This document shows positions 18,210 to 27,978 of a stretch of 64,000 bases of DNA, one piece after another. The stretch lies in the NCBI RefSeq assembly GCF_001661075.1, contig NZ_CP014870.1, positions 4,794,501-4,858,500 of the forward strand, read 5' to 3'. How positions within the stretch are numbered: the stretch's first letter is position 1; each line of letters begins with the position of its first letter. The notes beneath the pieces were generated by a model. The model did not search any database and was not told where the DNA came from. It saw only the letters and a program-made list of their open reading frames with translations. The translations under genes and the position numbers were made by a program. The stretch is from Pseudomonas silesiensis. Its GTDB lineage: Bacteria; Pseudomonadota; Gammaproteobacteria; Pseudomonadales; Pseudomonadaceae.

Positions 18210-19070
18210 ATGAACACTCTGCTCGTGATCCGCCCCCGCGCCGAAGATGTCGAGGGCCAACCGATTCTTCGCCCCTTGCCGTCAGCCAAATGCCGCAGCG
18301 TCGGGCCTTTCGTGTTTTTCGACCACATGCTGCAAACCCGTTACCCGGCGGGCAAAGGCATGAACATCCGGCAGCACCCGCATATTGGCCTGTCTACCCT
18401 GACTTACTTGTTCGAAGGGCAAATCCAGCACAAGGACAGCCTCGGCTCCGACCAGGTGGTCGAGGCCGGGGATGTCAGCTGGATGACAGCCGGCAGCGCG
18501 ATCGCCCATGTCGAGCGCACACCGCAAGCGTTGAAGGACAGTGGGTTCAGCATGCACGGGTTGCAGATCTGGCTGGCGTCGCCCAAGGAGCATGAACAAG
18601 GCCCGGGACACTACAGCCACCATCCAGCGGCCACACTGCCGGTCAGCGATAACCTTGGCGTGAAGATCCGGATGATTGCCGGGTCAGGCTTTTGCCTGAT
18701 ATCGCCGGTACCGGTGCTTTCTCCTACGCTGTATGCCGAATTGAACCTGCAAACGGCCACCACTTTGCTCATACCTGCCGAGCATGAAGAGCGCGCCCTG
18801 TATGTGTTGAGTGGCGAGGCGCAGCTGGATGGCGAGCTGTTGGAACCCCATACGCTGGCGGTGTTGCCTGCCGGGGAAGAGATGACGCTGTTCGCCGAGA
18901 GCGACTGCCACGCCGTGCTGTTCGGCGGCGCACCGCTGGATGGGCCGAGGCGGATCAACTGGAATTTTGTGGCGAGTGATCCGGCGGCCATCGAAGAAGC
19001 GCGGCGACGCTGGGCGGCCGGGGATTGGCCGACGGTGCCGGGGGAAAGCGAGCGGATCGAACTGCCGTAA
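18210..19070 (+). CDS. Pirin family protein
   Basis: A 286-aa bicupin protein. The N-terminal pirin domain has the metal-binding pattern RQHPHIGLSTLTYLFEGQIQHKDSLG around residues 50-75, with the His and Glu ligands in place. The C-terminal domain has the Pirin_C fold (LYVLSGEAQLDGELL, LFGGAPLDGPRRINWNFV). Bacterial pirins include quercetinases and redox sensors; no specific activity can be assigned. It starts at 18210 after CTGGAA and is followed by a terminator. Confidence 0.92.
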   Translation: MNTLLVIRPRAEDVEGQPILRPLPSAKCRSVGPFVFFDHMLQTRYPAGKGMNIRQHPHIGLSTLTYLFEGQIQHKDSLGSDQVVEAGDVSWMTAGSAIAHVERTPQALKDSGFSMHGLQIWLASPKEHEQGPGHYSHHPAATLPVSDNLGVKIRMIAGSGFCLISPVPVLSPTLYAELNLQTATTLLIPAEHEERALYVLSGEAQLDGELLEPHTLAVLPAGEEMTLFAESDCHAVLFGGAPLDGPRRINWNFVASDPAAIEEARRRWAAGDWPTVPGESERIELP

Positions 19071-19107
19071 TCGTTGTATCGCCTGTCAGCGCCCTTGCGG
19101 GCAGACG

Positions 19108-19134
19108 AAAAAGCCCTGCTAATGCGGGGCTTCT
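19108..19134. terminator. Hairpin terminator between pirin and the delta-60 repeat gene
   Basis: AAAGCCCTGC / GCGGGGCTT stem with a TAAT loop then TTCTT. It sits between convergent genes and could serve both. Confidence 0.7.
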
Positions 19135-19152
19135 TACCAGCAGACAGATGGG

Positions 19153-20331
19153 TTAATCAGGGGTCGGGTTATCGGTGAACATCCCGTAAAGCCAGGCCGA
19201 TGTAGCACCAGCCTTGTAGGCAGTCGTTACCCACCGCCCGCCGGGTTGAATCACGCTATCTGCTGACCCTCCGGGATGGTACATGAATCCCGACCAACCA
19301 AATGTCTTGTCGAGAACGCCCTGCGGGGAAAATCGCGCGGCTACTTGTTCAAGCCCAGGCCCGGACTGACCAGAAACGAGTAGCTTACGATCATCTTGCT
19401 CGCAAAGGGTAGACCAACTTCCAAGAAACTCTCTCGTCACCACAGGTTTCCCATCATTAAATGACTTATCTGGATGGCCGTTTTCATCCAGGCCGACCAG
19501 CAACGCACCCGAGCTATCGCTGCCGCCGATGCAACGGAGGCCCCCATCCTTCAAAACCAGCAGATTTCTCAAGGGGATCGGCCCCTGAGCCTCAATCAAT
19601 GCAAACCCTTTGTCTCCAAAACCGGTATCCAGATTGCCATCGGCTCCAACCCCAAGAACAAAGCCCTGGTTGCCAAGAGAACCTGCAACAAGAATCCGCC
19701 CATTGCTCTGGACAGCAACGCGCGCCGGTAAGAGCGTGCCCTGGGGATGGGAGAGTTCAGCTATACCACCCTTGCCAAAATCAGGATCCATGGTTCCATC
19801 GGGCAATAGCCTGATCAGCAGCGTTTTACTTTCACTCCTCGTAGAATATGCGCCGCATACCAGAATCTTGTCGTCGGACTGTAAACACCCTTCGACTCGG
19901 CTCATGGTTTCTTGCGGCTGCGGATACACCGGGAGTATTTTTCGGCCAAAAACCAAGTCCGGGCTTCCATTGGGGTTAAACCGAGTCAAGGCCGGCTGGC
20001 CGTATGGAATGGAAGAATAGGAAGCGCCTATCAAGAGGATTTTCTTGTCTGGTTGAAGCAACGCCCGCCACGGAGTCGAAGTCTTTCCATCTTCAAAACG
20101 CCACTTCAGCCACCCTCTATTATCAAAGTCAAGGTCCAGCTTGCCGTCCTTGTTAACCCGACAGAGACAGAACTCCTGACCTGCGGCCATCAACACCGTC
20201 AAAGAGTCAGTGTCGGCAATTAATGAAACGGCTGCTTTTGTTGGTGTCGGCACCTCGAATTTACCGCCCGTTGCAAACGAAGGATCGAGCTCACCAGGCA
20301 CTGCCCTGCTGGTAATGTTTTGAGTTGGCAT
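19153..20331 (-). CDS. Delta-60 repeat protein of unknown function
   Basis: A 392-aa protein with seven delta-60-type repeats, each marked by an (L/P/M)DxxF(G)xxG motif: LDPSFATGG at 15, LDLDFDNRG at 65, PDLVFGRK at 124, MDPDFGKGG at 171, LDTGFGDKG at 224, PDKSFNDGK at 287 and LDKTFGWSG at 340. The spacing is about 45-65 residues, which suggests a beta-propeller-like fold. There is no signal peptide or catalytic motif. Codon use looks less GC-biased than the neighbours, which would fit recent acquisition, though I only judged this by eye. It stands alone between two terminators. Confidence 0.75.
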   Translation of the reverse strand: MPTQNITSRAVPGELDPSFATGGKFEVPTPTKAAVSLIADTDSLTVLMAAGQEFCLCRVNKDGKLDLDFDNRGWLKWRFEDGKTSTPWRALLQPDKKILLIGASYSSIPYGQPALTRFNPNGSPDLVFGRKILPVYPQPQETMSRVEGCLQSDDKILVCGAYSTRSESKTLLIRLLPDGTMDPDFGKGGIAELSHPQGTLLPARVAVQSNGRILVAGSLGNQGFVLGVGADGNLDTGFGDKGFALIEAQGPIPLRNLLVLKDGGLRCIGGSDSSGALLVGLDENGHPDKSFNDGKPVVTREFLGSWSTLCEQDDRKLLVSGQSGPGLEQVAARFSPQGVLDKTFGWSGFMYHPGGSADSVIQPGGRWVTTAYKAGATSAWLYGMFTDNPTPD

Positions 20332-20503
20332 CGTTTATCTCCTCGCTGAAAAAGAACAACGCTCCCTCGGCATGGGCCCACTCAAAACTCGATGATCTCT
20401 GCGCCTTTTGCCGAAAGTATTGCGTTCACTCGAGACGATTCAAACATGCACCGGATCCGCCTGCTACTGTCAGAAATGACAGCTGGACGAAGACGCTGGA
20501 ATA

Positions 20504-20531
20504 AAAAAACCCGCCGAAGCGGGTTTTTTTT
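20504..20531 (-). terminator. Terminator of htpG
   Basis: ACCCGCCGAAGCGGGT stem-loop flanked by A-rich and T-rich tracts; on the minus strand it ends in seven T residues just after the htpG stop. Confidence 0.85.
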
Positions 20532-20542
20532 GTACAACGCCG

Positions 20543-22447
20543 TTAAACCGACAGTTCAACCAGCAGCTTGTTGAGGCGGCGCACATACGCGGCCGGGTCC
20601 TTCAAGCTGTCGCCGGCCGCCAGGGCCGCCTGATCGAAGAGGATGTGCGACAGGTCGCCGAAGCGCTCGTCGCTCTGCTCGTTGTCGAGTTTCTCGATCA
20701 GCGGGTGAGCCGGGTTGAATTCGAAAATCGGCTTCGACTCCGGAACCTTTTGACCGCTGGCTTCCAGGATCTGCCGCATTTGCATGCCCAGGTCCTGCTC
20801 GCCGATGGCCAGGATCGCCGGGGAATCGGTCAGACGGTGGGAAACCCGCACTTCGGCCACAGAATCGCCCAGTGCGGTTTTCAGACGCTCAACCAGACCT
20901 TCTTTGGATTTGGCGACTTCTTCCGCGGCTTTCTTGTCTTCTTCCGAGTCCAGGTTGCCCAGGTCCAGGTCACCACGCGCCACGTCGACAAAGCTCTTGC
21001 CATCGAAGTCGCTGAGGTAGCTCATCAACCACTCGTCGATGCGGTCGGTCAGCAGCAGCACTTCGATGCCTTTCTTGCGGAAGACTTCCAGGTGCGGGCT
21101 GTTTTTGACCTGCGCGTAGGTTTCGCCGGTCAGGTAGTAGATCTTGTCCTGGCCTTCCTTGGCGCGCGCCAGGTATTCGGCCAGGGAAACCACTTGCTCG
21201 CCTTCTTCGCCCTGAGTGGAGGCGAAACGCAGCAGGCCGGCGATTTTCTCTTTGTTGGCGAAGTCTTCTGCCGGGCCTTCTTTCATGACCTGGCCGAAGT
21301 TTTTCCAGAAGCTCTTGTACTGCTCAGGGTCGTTCTTCGCCAGTTTTTCCAGCATGTCGAGCACACGCTTGGTCAGCGCCGACTTCATGGAGTCGATGAT
21401 CGGGTCTTTCTGCAGGATTTCCCGCGACACGTTCAGCGACAGGTCGTTGGAATCGACCACGCCTTTGATGAAGCGCAGGTACAGCGGCAGGAACGACTCC
21501 GCCTGATCCATGACGAACACGCGCTGCACGTACAGCTTCAGGCCTTTAGGGGCTTCACGCTGGTACAGGTCGAACGGAGCACGGGCCGGCACGTAGAGCA
21601 GCGAGCTGTATTCCAGCTTGCCTTCGACCTTGTTGTGGCTCCAGCTCAGCGGGTTCTCGAAATCGTGGGCGACGTGCTTGTAGAACTCCTGGTATTCCTC
21701 GTCCTTGATCTCGGTACGCGGACGGGTCCACAGGGCGCTGGCGCGGTTGACGGTTTCCCATTCGACGGCCGGCTTCTCCTCACCCTCGACAGCTGCCGCT
21801 TCTTTTGGCAACTCGATCGGCAAAGCGATGTGATCGGAGTACTTCTTGATGATGTTGCGCAGACGCCAGCCATCGGCGAATTCGTCTTCACCGGATTTCA
21901 GGTGCAGGACGATGCGGGTACCGCGCTCGGCTTTCTCGACGGTGGCGATTTCGAATTCGCCTTCGCCCTTGGACGACCAGTGCACGCCTTCGCTGGCAGC
22001 GAGGCCGGCACGACGGCTGTACACGTCGACTTTATCGGCGACGATGAACGCAGAGTAGAAGCCCACACCGAACTGACCGATCAGGTGCGAATCTTTCTTC
22101 TGATCGCCGGACAGATGCTTCATGAAATCGGCAGTGCCGGATTTGGCGATGGTGCCCAAGTGGGTCACCGCGTCGTCGCGGCTCATACCGATGCCGTTGT
22201 CTTCGAGGGTGACGGTTTTAGCGTCCTTGTCGAAGCTCACACGGATTTTCAGCTCGGCGCCACCTTCCAGCAGGTCAGGCTTGGCCAAGGCTTCAAAGCG
22301 TAATTTATCGACAGCGTCAGAGGCGTTCGAGATCAATTCGCGAAGGAAAATTTCCTTGTTGGAATACAGCGAATGGATCATGAGGTGCAGCAGCTGCTTC
22401 ACCTCGGTCTGGAAGCCCAGGGTTTCCTTTTGAGTTTCCACACTCAT
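20543..22447 (-). CDS. htpG: Molecular chaperone HtpG (Hsp90)
   Basis: Cytosolic ATP-dependent chaperone. The 634-aa length equals the usual Pseudomonas HtpG. The GHKL ATPase motifs are visible: [17 protein letters not shown] near residue 30, [12 protein letters not shown] near 80 and [11 protein letters not shown] near 122. The middle domain has NVSREILQ, and the C-terminal dimerisation region is complete. I use the ATG at 22447 ([16 protein letters not shown]); another ATG two codons upstream is possible. A hairpin with T-run ends the gene. No heat-shock promoter was identified with confidence. Confidence 0.97.
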   Translation of the reverse strand: MSVETQKETLGFQTEVKQLLHLMIHSLYSNKEIFLRELISNASDAVDKLRFEALAKPDLLEGGAELKIRVSFDKDAKTVTLEDNGIGMSRDDAVTHLGTIAKSGTADFMKHLSGDQKKDSHLIGQFGVGFYSAFIVADKVDVYSRRAGLAASEGVHWSSKGEGEFEIATVEKAERGTRIVLHLKSGEDEFADGWRLRNIIKKYSDHIALPIELPKEAAAVEGEEKPAVEWETVNRASALWTRPRTEIKDEEYQEFYKHVAHDFENPLSWSHNKVEGKLEYSSLLYVPARAPFDLYQREAPKGLKLYVQRVFVMDQAESFLPLYLRFIKGVVDSNDLSLNVSREILQKDPIIDSMKSALTKRVLDMLEKLAKNDPEQYKSFWKNFGQVMKEGPAEDFANKEKIAGLLRFASTQGEEGEQVVSLAEYLARAKEGQDKIYYLTGETYAQVKNSPHLEVFRKKGIEVLLLTDRIDEWLMSYLSDFDGKSFVDVARGDLDLGNLDSEEDKKAAEEVAKSKEGLVERLKTALGDSVAEVRVSHRLTDSPAILAIGEQDLGMQMRQILEASGQKVPESKPIFEFNPAHPLIEKLDNEQSDERFGDLSHILFDQAALAAGDSLKDPAAYVRRLNKLLVELSV

Positions 22448-22528
22448 GGTCATCAAACTCCAATCAGATGGCATAAGCCGCGACCTTGACGGTCGGCGGC
22501 GGGTTGTCATCAAAGTTGGGGGCTCAGA

Positions 22529-22981
22529 TCAGGATTTCAAGGGCTCTTCGATTTTGAAGTGGGCCCGGGCCGTGGCAATCGGCTCGGATTCGCTGCTTTG
22601 CCAGGCGGTAATCGCCACGTTGGCGACGCGCCGCCCTTGGCGACATACCTGGCACTTGGCCCAAGTGTCACGAAATTGCCCTGCGCGCAGGTAGTCGAGG
22701 GAAAAGTCGATGATCTTCGGCACGCCGGGCGATCCGGTGAATATCAGCAGGTGCAACGCCGCGGACAACTCCATGAACCCGGCAATCACCCCGCCGTGAA
22801 TCGCCGGCAGCAGAGGGTTGCCGATGTTGTCCTTGTTGGCTGGCAAGCGAAACAACACCTCATCCCCCACGCGTGAACACTCGACGCCGATCAGTTTGGC
22901 ATAGGGGATCAGGTGCAGCAGCGAGGCGTAGTCCCCCCGCTCATGAGCCTGTTGCAGTTGTGCCTTGAAGTGGTCAGTCAT
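22529..22981 (-). CDS. Hotdog-fold thioesterase, PaaI type (downstream copy)
   Basis: A 150-aa acyl-CoA thioesterase-like protein. The hotdog signature is PAIHGGVIAGFMELSAALHLL near residues 59-79, followed by KIIDFSLDYLRAG. It has its ATG inside the stop region of the upstream paralogue (4-bp ATGA overlap), so the two are translated together and could form a hetero-oligomer. The substrate is unknown. Confidence 0.85.
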   Translation of the reverse strand: MTDHFKAQLQQAHERGDYASLLHLIPYAKLIGVECSRVGDEVLFRLPANKDNIGNPLLPAIHGGVIAGFMELSAALHLLIFTGSPGVPKIIDFSLDYLRAGQFRDTWAKCQVCRQGRRVANVAITAWQSSESEPIATARAHFKIEEPLKS

Positions 22982-23454
22982 ATCGCACCTGCAGCGATCG
23001 CACCGCCAAAACCCTTAGCGCCCTTGATGGCTTTACCCATGCGCATGAAGGTGCCGACGACATGGGCAATGGGGTGTTCGGGGTCGTCCTGATAGGCGAA
23101 GCCGCGGGCAAAGATCACATCGGTGGTGACCCGGTAGCACTGAGCGAACCCATAGACATCTTTGTACGGTTCGGCGGCGTGCATGTAGTCGATGCGCAGG
23201 TCCAGGGTCGGACACACCTCGAATTCGGGCAACACGCAGAGGGTGGACATGCCACAGGCGGTGTCCATCAGCGACGTCAGTGCCCCGCCATGGATCACAC
23301 CGGTTTGCGGATTGCCGACGATGTGCGGGCTGTATGGCAACATCACGGTGAGCCCTTCACAACTCGCGCTGTGAACCTGCAGACCGAGTACCTGACAATG
23401 TCGCAACGCCGACAGGAATCGAGTCGCACGCTCAAAAACGGGGTTTTCGGCCAT
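22978..23454 (-). CDS. Hotdog-fold thioesterase, PaaI type (upstream copy)
   Basis: A 158-aa protein related to the adjacent 22529-22981 gene. Signature NPQTGVIHGGALTSLMDTACG near residues 46-66, and TLDLRIDYMHAAEP. The start at 23454 (MAENPVFERATRFLSALRHC) follows AAGAG. A frame extension upstream to 23490 has no support. It ends in an ATGA overlap with its paralogue. It is divergent from the small lipoprotein gene at 23613. Confidence 0.85.
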   Translation of the reverse strand: MAENPVFERATRFLSALRHCQVLGLQVHSASCEGLTVMLPYSPHIVGNPQTGVIHGGALTSLMDTACGMSTLCVLPEFEVCPTLDLRIDYMHAAEPYKDVYGFAQCYRVTTDVIFARGFAYQDDPEHPIAHVVGTFMRMGKAIKGAKGFGGAIAAGAI

Positions 23455-23498
23455 TTGATAAAAACTCTTATTAGTGTCTTGAGGTCGCACTAGGCGCT

Positions 23499-23527
23499 TT
23501 GAGTAAAAGTTCCCGCCGGAATATTCT
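23499..23527 (+). promoter_or_regulatory. Candidate promoter of the small lipoprotein gene
   Basis: TTGAGT (23499-23504), 17-nt spacer, TATTCT (23522-23527), in a locally AT-rich stretch 85 bp upstream of the ATG. Confidence 0.45.
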
Positions 23528-23612
23528 TATATATCTGTATGAATTGAGGAACTTAACGCTAAGCGCTGTGCTCGAAAGGCCAGTAGATATTTTCCATAAG
23601 GAGAAACACCCC

Positions 23613-23846
23613 ATGCGTAAGACTTTAGCTATTGCCTTGATGTTGACCGCTTCCCTCGGTCTCGCTGCTTGCGATAAAAAATCCGAGGACAAAGCTCAAG
23701 ATGCTAACCAACATGCTGAGCAAGCTCAGCAAGACATGAACAAAGCTCAGGATAAAGTGAACGACGCAGCGAAAGAAAACGCCGAAGCTGCCAAAGCTCA
23801 GGCTGAATCGAACGAAGCTGCTGCAAAAGAGGCACCTAAAAACTAA
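23613..23846 (+). CDS. Small Ala/Lys-rich coiled-coil lipoprotein
   Basis: A 77-aa predicted lipoprotein. MRKTLAIALMLTASLGLAAC ends in a lipobox with Cys20. The mature part is almost wholly Ala, Lys, Glu, Gln, Asp and Asn in a heptad-like pattern, with no aromatic residues, resembling Lpp-like or stress-induced envelope proteins. A strong AAGGAG ribosome site, a plausible promoter and a terminator make it a monocistronic and probably abundant transcript. The exact function is unknown; a structural link between outer membrane and cell wall is a guess. Confidence 0.8.
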   Translation: MRKTLAIALMLTASLGLAACDKKSEDKAQDANQHAEQAQQDMNKAQDKVNDAAKENAEAAKAQAESNEAAAKEAPKN

Positions 23847-23867
23847 AACGTTTTTAGCGTGACAAAG

Positions 23868-23896
23868 AAAACCCGCCATGTGCGGGTTTTCTTTTG
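23868..23896 (+). terminator. Terminator of the small lipoprotein gene
   Basis: AAAACCCGC / GCGGGTTTT stem followed by CTTTTG. Confidence 0.85.
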
Positions 23897-23910
23897 TCTG
23901 CAATCCGGCA

Positions 23911-24312
23911 CTAGAGCAAAATGCTTCTAAAAGTCGGACTGATCATCAGCAACAACGAACACACTAACCCGATGAACCATACCAGGCTGCGCTGCCAGGC
24001 CAAATCTGTCCAATAGCACAACAAATAAATGATTCGTGTTATCACGAAGATGATTGCCAGCGAATCGATAAGCCACCCCGCCGTCTGCGTGGTGTGCGCC
24101 ATCAACACCCCCACCGCAAACAACACAAATGCCTCGATACAATTCTGATGCGCCGCCAGCGCCCTGGCGCCGAAGCCGGTGAGTTGCGCCTGTTGCTGGC
24201 GCGGCAGGTGATTATCGTAACCGCCCTGCTCTTTCATGGCCTTGGCTACCGGGATGCGAGCTACATAAATCAGCAAGGCACTGATAAACACACACCAGAA
24301 CGGAATACTCAT
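23911..24312 (-). CDS. MAPEG family membrane protein
   Basis: A 133-aa protein with four hydrophobic segments and the MAPEG-type motif FGARALAAHQNCIEAFVLFA near residues 46-65. The family holds membrane glutathione transferases and eicosanoid enzymes; bacterial members are mostly uncharacterised. Its ATG overlaps the stop of the DUF599 gene by one base (TGATG), so the two membrane proteins are co-translated. Confidence 0.85.
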   Translation of the reverse strand: MSIPFWCVFISALLIYVARIPVAKAMKEQGGYDNHLPRQQQAQLTGFGARALAAHQNCIEAFVLFAVGVLMAHTTQTAGWLIDSLAIIFVITRIIYLLCYWTDLAWQRSLVWFIGLVCSLLLMISPTFRSILL

Positions 24313-25049
24313 CAAGCAACCTCTTTAGTCGCCTCGGGCAAGGGTGCCTCTGTAGGGGTATAGACCATTACGTCAAGAACGTCGGAGTGAAACTCCCGGC
24401 GATAGAGCACCAGGACCACGCCGGTACTCATCAACATGAACAACCAGGGACTGACGAACCAGGCCAGCATGGTCATGCCGAAATAATAAGAGCGCAGGCC
24501 GAAGTTGAACTGGTTGGCGGCCATGGAAATCACCCGGGCCGCACGGGCGGCAAAAGCTTTACGCTCCAGTTCGGAAACATGCCGTTCCCCGACCATCGGT
24601 GCCGAACCCACCAGAATCGCCGCAAAATTGTACTGACGCATGCACCAGCTGAAGGTAAAGAACGCATAGACAAATACCAGCGCCAGGCACAACAACTTGA
24701 TTTCCGACATGCCTTGGGACGCTTGCTGCACCATCGGGATATCCGCCAGCAACGACACCGCCCTTTCGGAAGCCCCCAGCACCGTGAGAATGCCGGCCAG
24801 GATAATCAGCGTGCTGGAAGCAAAAAACGAGGCGTTGCGCTCCAGGTTACCGATCACACTGGCGTCGGCGATACGGTTATCGCGCAGCAGCATCCGGCGC
24901 ATCCAGTCTTCGCGATACAGGTGCAGCACGCTCGCCAGGCACGCGGTGTCGCGGGCTTTCCACGTCGCATAGCGGGTGTAGCCGCCCCAGCAGATGACAA
25001 ACCAGGCGGCGGCGAGAATGTGGATCAGGTTGGCGAGGATGAACGACAT
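24312..25049 (-). CDS. DUF599 domain-containing membrane protein
   Basis: A 245-aa protein with about five predicted membrane segments and the DUF599 pattern: HILAAAWFVICWGGYTRYA near the N-terminus, REDWMRRMLLRDNRIADA, and FTFSWCMRQYNFAAILVGSAP near residue 140. The function is unknown. It is translationally coupled to the MAPEG gene downstream. A REPIN lies about 30 bp upstream of its start. Confidence 0.85.
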   Translation of the reverse strand: MSFILANLIHILAAAWFVICWGGYTRYATWKARDTACLASVLHLYREDWMRRMLLRDNRIADASVIGNLERNASFFASSTLIILAGILTVLGASERAVSLLADIPMVQQASQGMSEIKLLCLALVFVYAFFTFSWCMRQYNFAAILVGSAPMVGERHVSELERKAFAARAARVISMAANQFNFGLRSYYFGMTMLAWFVSPWLFMLMSTGVVLVLYRREFHSDVLDVMVYTPTEAPLPEATKEVA

Positions 25050-25080
25050 GCAATTCCCTGTGAGACGTTGGCATTGAATC

Positions 25081-25173
25081 CTGTAGGAGCGAGGCTTGCC
25101 CGCGAAGGCGGTGTCACCGGAGAAAAAATATCGCCTGACACACCGCCTTCGCTGGCAAGCCTCGCTCCTACAA
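25081..25173. repeat. REPIN (TGTAGGAGCGAGGCTTGCC type)
   Basis: Left arm TGTAGGAGCGAGGCTTGCCC and right arm TGGCAAGCCTCGCTCCTACA in inverted orientation, with GGCGGTGT / ACACCGCC extending the stem. Confidence 0.88.
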
Positions 25174-25227
25174 GGTATTGCTTCGACGTTAGCTTAAGGA
25201 AAAAGACACTGCATCATGCCCATAAAA

Positions 25228-25258
25228 AATGCCCCGTATCGATTGATACGGGGCATTT
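25228..25258 (-). terminator. Terminator of brnQ
   Basis: Perfect inverted repeat AAATGCCCCGTATC / GATACGGGGCATTT with a 3-nt loop, then TTTATG on the minus strand. Confidence 0.85.
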
Positions 25259-25304
25259 CTGTTTCTGCGATCAAAGGCCCGCTTGTGGCGGCCCTTGCAA
25301 CAGC

Positions 25305-26618
25305 TTACGCCAACGCTTCTTCGCGCTTGCCCAGCAAACGATCACACACCACTGCAACCACCAGCGTCATGACCGACGGCACCAACCACGCCAGACCTTG
25401 CTCGCTCAACGGCAGGTTGGCCAGCTGCGTCGGCAGCCAGTCCGCCAGACCGGCGCCTTTGAGCGCATCGATCAGGCCGAAGATGAAGGACACCAGCATC
25501 ACCGGGCCGACAATACGGCCCTGCTCATGCCAGAAGTCCTTGCAGAAGCTCAGGGCCACCAGCGCGATGCACGGCGGGTAGATCGCGGTAAGGACCGGGA
25601 TCGAAAACGCGATCAGCTTGGTGAGGCCCAGGTTGGACACCAGCAGGGAGAACGCGGCGAGGATGATCACCAGTGTCTTGTAGGACAGCGGCAGCACACG
25701 GCTGAAATATTCAGCGCAGGCACAGGTCAGGCCGACCGCCGTGACCAGGCAGGCCAGGGAGATCAACACCGCCAGGAAGCCGCTGCCCAGGGAGCCAAAG
25801 GTGTGTTGCACGTAAGCATGCAAGACCACCGCGCCATTGGTCGCGCCGACGGCCACTTCATGGCTGCCCGAACCGAGACGGAACAGGCTGACGTACACCA
25901 GGGCCAGACCCACGCCGGCAATCAGCCCGGCAATGATCGCGTAACGGGTGATCAGCGCCGGCGACTCGACGCCACGGGAGCGGATGGCGTTGACGATGAC
26001 AATGCCGAAGACCAGCGCGCCCAGGGTATCCATGGTCAGGTAACCATTGATGAAACCCTGGGAGAACGGTGCCGCCACGTACTCGGGGGTGCCCGCGCCG
26101 ATGTCGCCGGCCGGCAATGCAAACGCCGCGATGCCGAGTACAGCCAGGGCGATGATCTTCAGTGGTGCGAGAAAACGTCCAACGGTATCCAGCAAACGGC
26201 CGGGGTACAGCGAGATGAAGAACACCAGCAGGAAGTACACCGAGCTATAGAGGAACAGTGCCAGCGGGCTTTCGCCGGTCAGCGGCGCCAGGCCGACTTC
26301 GAAGGACACTGTCGCGGTGCGCGGCGTCGCGAACAGCGGGCCGACGGCCAGGTAGCACGCAGCGGCCAGCAGGCCCCCGGCAACTTTACCGATCGGGCTG
26401 CTCAAGGCATCCATGGCGCCGCCGACTTTGGCCAGGGCGACCACTGTGATCACCGGCAGTCCAACCGCGGTGATCAGAAAGCCCAGCGCCGCCAGCCAGA
26501 CATGAGGGCCGGCCTGCAAGCCGACGATAGGCGGGAAGATGATGTTGCCGGCCCCGACAAACAGGGCAAAGGTCATGAATCCAAGTGCCAGGATGTCCTG
26601 GCCTTTCAACACTTTCAT
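25305..26618 (-). CDS. brnQ: Branched-chain amino acid:cation symporter
   Basis: LIVCS-family (TC 2.A.26) carrier for Leu, Ile and Val driven by Na+ or H+. The 437-aa protein has about 12 membrane segments. The N-terminal signature is [26 protein letters not shown], split over residues 11-36, and [20 protein letters not shown] is near 230. The start at 26618 ([10 protein letters not shown]) is typical of the family. It is monocistronic, with its own terminator. Confidence 0.95.
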   Translation of the reverse strand: MKVLKGQDILALGFMTFALFVGAGNIIFPPIVGLQAGPHVWLAALGFLITAVGLPVITVVALAKVGGAMDALSSPIGKVAGGLLAAACYLAVGPLFATPRTATVSFEVGLAPLTGESPLALFLYSSVYFLLVFFISLYPGRLLDTVGRFLAPLKIIALAVLGIAAFALPAGDIGAGTPEYVAAPFSQGFINGYLTMDTLGALVFGIVIVNAIRSRGVESPALITRYAIIAGLIAGVGLALVYVSLFRLGSGSHEVAVGATNGAVVLHAYVQHTFGSLGSGFLAVLISLACLVTAVGLTCACAEYFSRVLPLSYKTLVIILAAFSLLVSNLGLTKLIAFSIPVLTAIYPPCIALVALSFCKDFWHEQGRIVGPVMLVSFIFGLIDALKGAGLADWLPTQLANLPLSEQGLAWLVPSVMTLVVAVVCDRLLGKREEALA

Positions 26619-26865
26619 TAAGGAAATACCACACTACTGAATCGGAATTTAGAGAGGGATTTCCCTTTTGGGTGAGGGAAATGCTGTCGGTCCGTATGGG
26701 ACCAACCCTTTTAGCGCGTTGCCGCCTTGTGAGCCGCTGACGCAAAAATGGCGAGTAGCCTAACGAATTTGGCCGTAAAACGCACTGTTAGGGGGCGAAC
26801 TATCCGATACACGACATTTCCATGTCGCGTTTTTGCATGTAATTGGTTGTCGCCTGTAAGTCCGC

Positions 26866-26937
26866 TATCGCGGGCAAGCCCGCTCCCACAGGTTCACCAC
26901 TATCCCTGTGGGAGCGGGCTTGCCCGCGAAGGGGCCA
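26866..26937. repeat. REP pair upstream of brnQ
   Basis: CTATCGCGGGCAAGCCCGCTCC and GTGGGAGCGGGCTTGCCCGC, separated by about 15 nt. It lies in the 478-bp region between brnQ and sucD, which otherwise holds a palindrome, the sucD terminator and no gene. Confidence 0.85.
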
Positions 26938-26978
26938 TGACTGACCGCACACAAATCTGAATTTCATCCAAAACAGCA

Positions 26979-27033
26979 AAGATCAAAAGATCGTCCGAAG
27001 GCCCGGGCCGCGTTCGGACGATCTCTTGATCTT
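26979..27033. repeat. 55-bp imperfect palindrome, function unknown
   Basis: AAGATCAAAAGATCGTCCGAA and TTCGGACGATCTCTTGATCTT are near-perfect inverted repeats around a GC-rich centre. It is not REP sequence. It sits seven bases before the sucD terminator hairpin. Confidence 0.7.
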
Positions 27034-27039
27034 CAGAAC

Positions 27040-27069
27040 GACAAAGGCCACCCGAAGGTGGCCTTTGTC
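27040..27069 (-). terminator. Terminator of the suc operon after sucD
   Basis: GACAAAGGCCACC / GGTGGCCTTTGTC stem around CGAA. The long stem is only moderately T-rich, but its position right after the sucD stop is right. Confidence 0.75.
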
Positions 27070-27096
27070 AGCAGAGCTACAAGCCAAGCGCGAGGC

Positions 27097-27978
27097 TTAC
27101 TTGATCGCCCAACCGGTCAGCTCGGACAGAGCCTTGCCGATGTCTGCCAGCGAACGCACGGTTTTCACGCCTGCGTCTTCCAGGGCAGCAAACTTCTCGT
27201 CTGCAGTGCCTTTGCCGCCAGAGATGATTGCGCCAGCATGGCCCATGCGCTTGCCCGCAGGGGCAGTCACACCAGCGATGTAGGAAACAACCGGCTTGGT
27301 CACGTGAGCCTTGATGTAGGCCGCCGCTTCTTCTTCAGCCGAACCGCCGATCTCGCCGATCATCACGATCGCTTCGGTCTTCGGGTCTTCCTGGAACAGC
27401 TTCAGGATGTCGATGAAGTTCGAACCCGGGATCGGGTCACCGCCGATGCCGACGCAAGTCGACTGACCGAAACCGGCGTCAGTGGTCTGCTTCACAGCTT
27501 CGTAGGTCAGGGTGCCGGAACGGGAAACGATACCGACCTTGCCTGGCAAGTGAATGTGACCTGGCATGATGCCGATCTTGCATTCGCCTGGAGTGATCAC
27601 GCCTGGGCAGTTAGGACCGATCAGGACTACGCCCAGCTCGTCGCACTTGACCTTGGCATCCAGCATGTCCAGGGTAGGAATGCCTTCAGTGATGCAAACG
27701 ATCAGCTTGATGCCGCCGAAGGCTGCTTCCAGGATGGAGTCCTTGCAGAAAGGAGCCGGAACGTAGATCACGCTGGCGGTGGCGCCAGTGGCAGCTACAG
27801 CGTCTTTCACGGTGTTGAACACTGGCAGGCCCAGGTGCTCGGTGCCGCCTTTGCCTGGAGTTACGCCGCCAACCATCTTGGTGCCGTATTCGATGGCTTG
27901 CTGGGTGTGGAAACTACCTTGCGAACCGGTAATACCCTGGCAGATAACTTTGGTGTCTTTATTGATCAGGACGCTCAT
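27097..27978 (-). CDS. sucD: Succinyl-CoA ligase, alpha subunit
   Basis: With SucC converts succinyl-CoA to succinate with substrate-level phosphorylation. The 293-aa protein has the CoA-binding Rossmann motif [16 protein letters not shown] near residues 12-27, [20 protein letters not shown] near 122, and the phosphorylated histidine in [20 protein letters not shown] near 245. Its ATG shares a base with the sucC stop (TAATG). Last gene of the TCA block and followed by a hairpin terminator. Confidence 0.98.
   Translation of the reverse strand: MSVLINKDTKVICQGITGSQGSFHTQQAIEYGTKMVGGVTPGKGGTEHLGLPVFNTVKDAVAATGATASVIYVPAPFCKDSILEAAFGGIKLIVCITEGIPTLDMLDAKVKCDELGVVLIGPNCPGVITPGECKIGIMPGHIHLPGKVGIVSRSGTLTYEAVKQTTDAGFGQSTCVGIGGDPIPGSNFIDILKLFQEDPKTEAIVMIGEIGGSAEEEAAAYIKAHVTKPVVSYIAGVTAPAGKRMGHAGAIISGGKGTADEKFAALEDAGVKTVRSLADIGKALSELTGWAIK

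Noticed and set aside
24387..26621. 744-codon plus-strand frame opposite DUF599 and brnQ
   Set aside because: It spans two real genes and a REPIN on the other strand, with low-complexity His/Gln/Arg-rich product.
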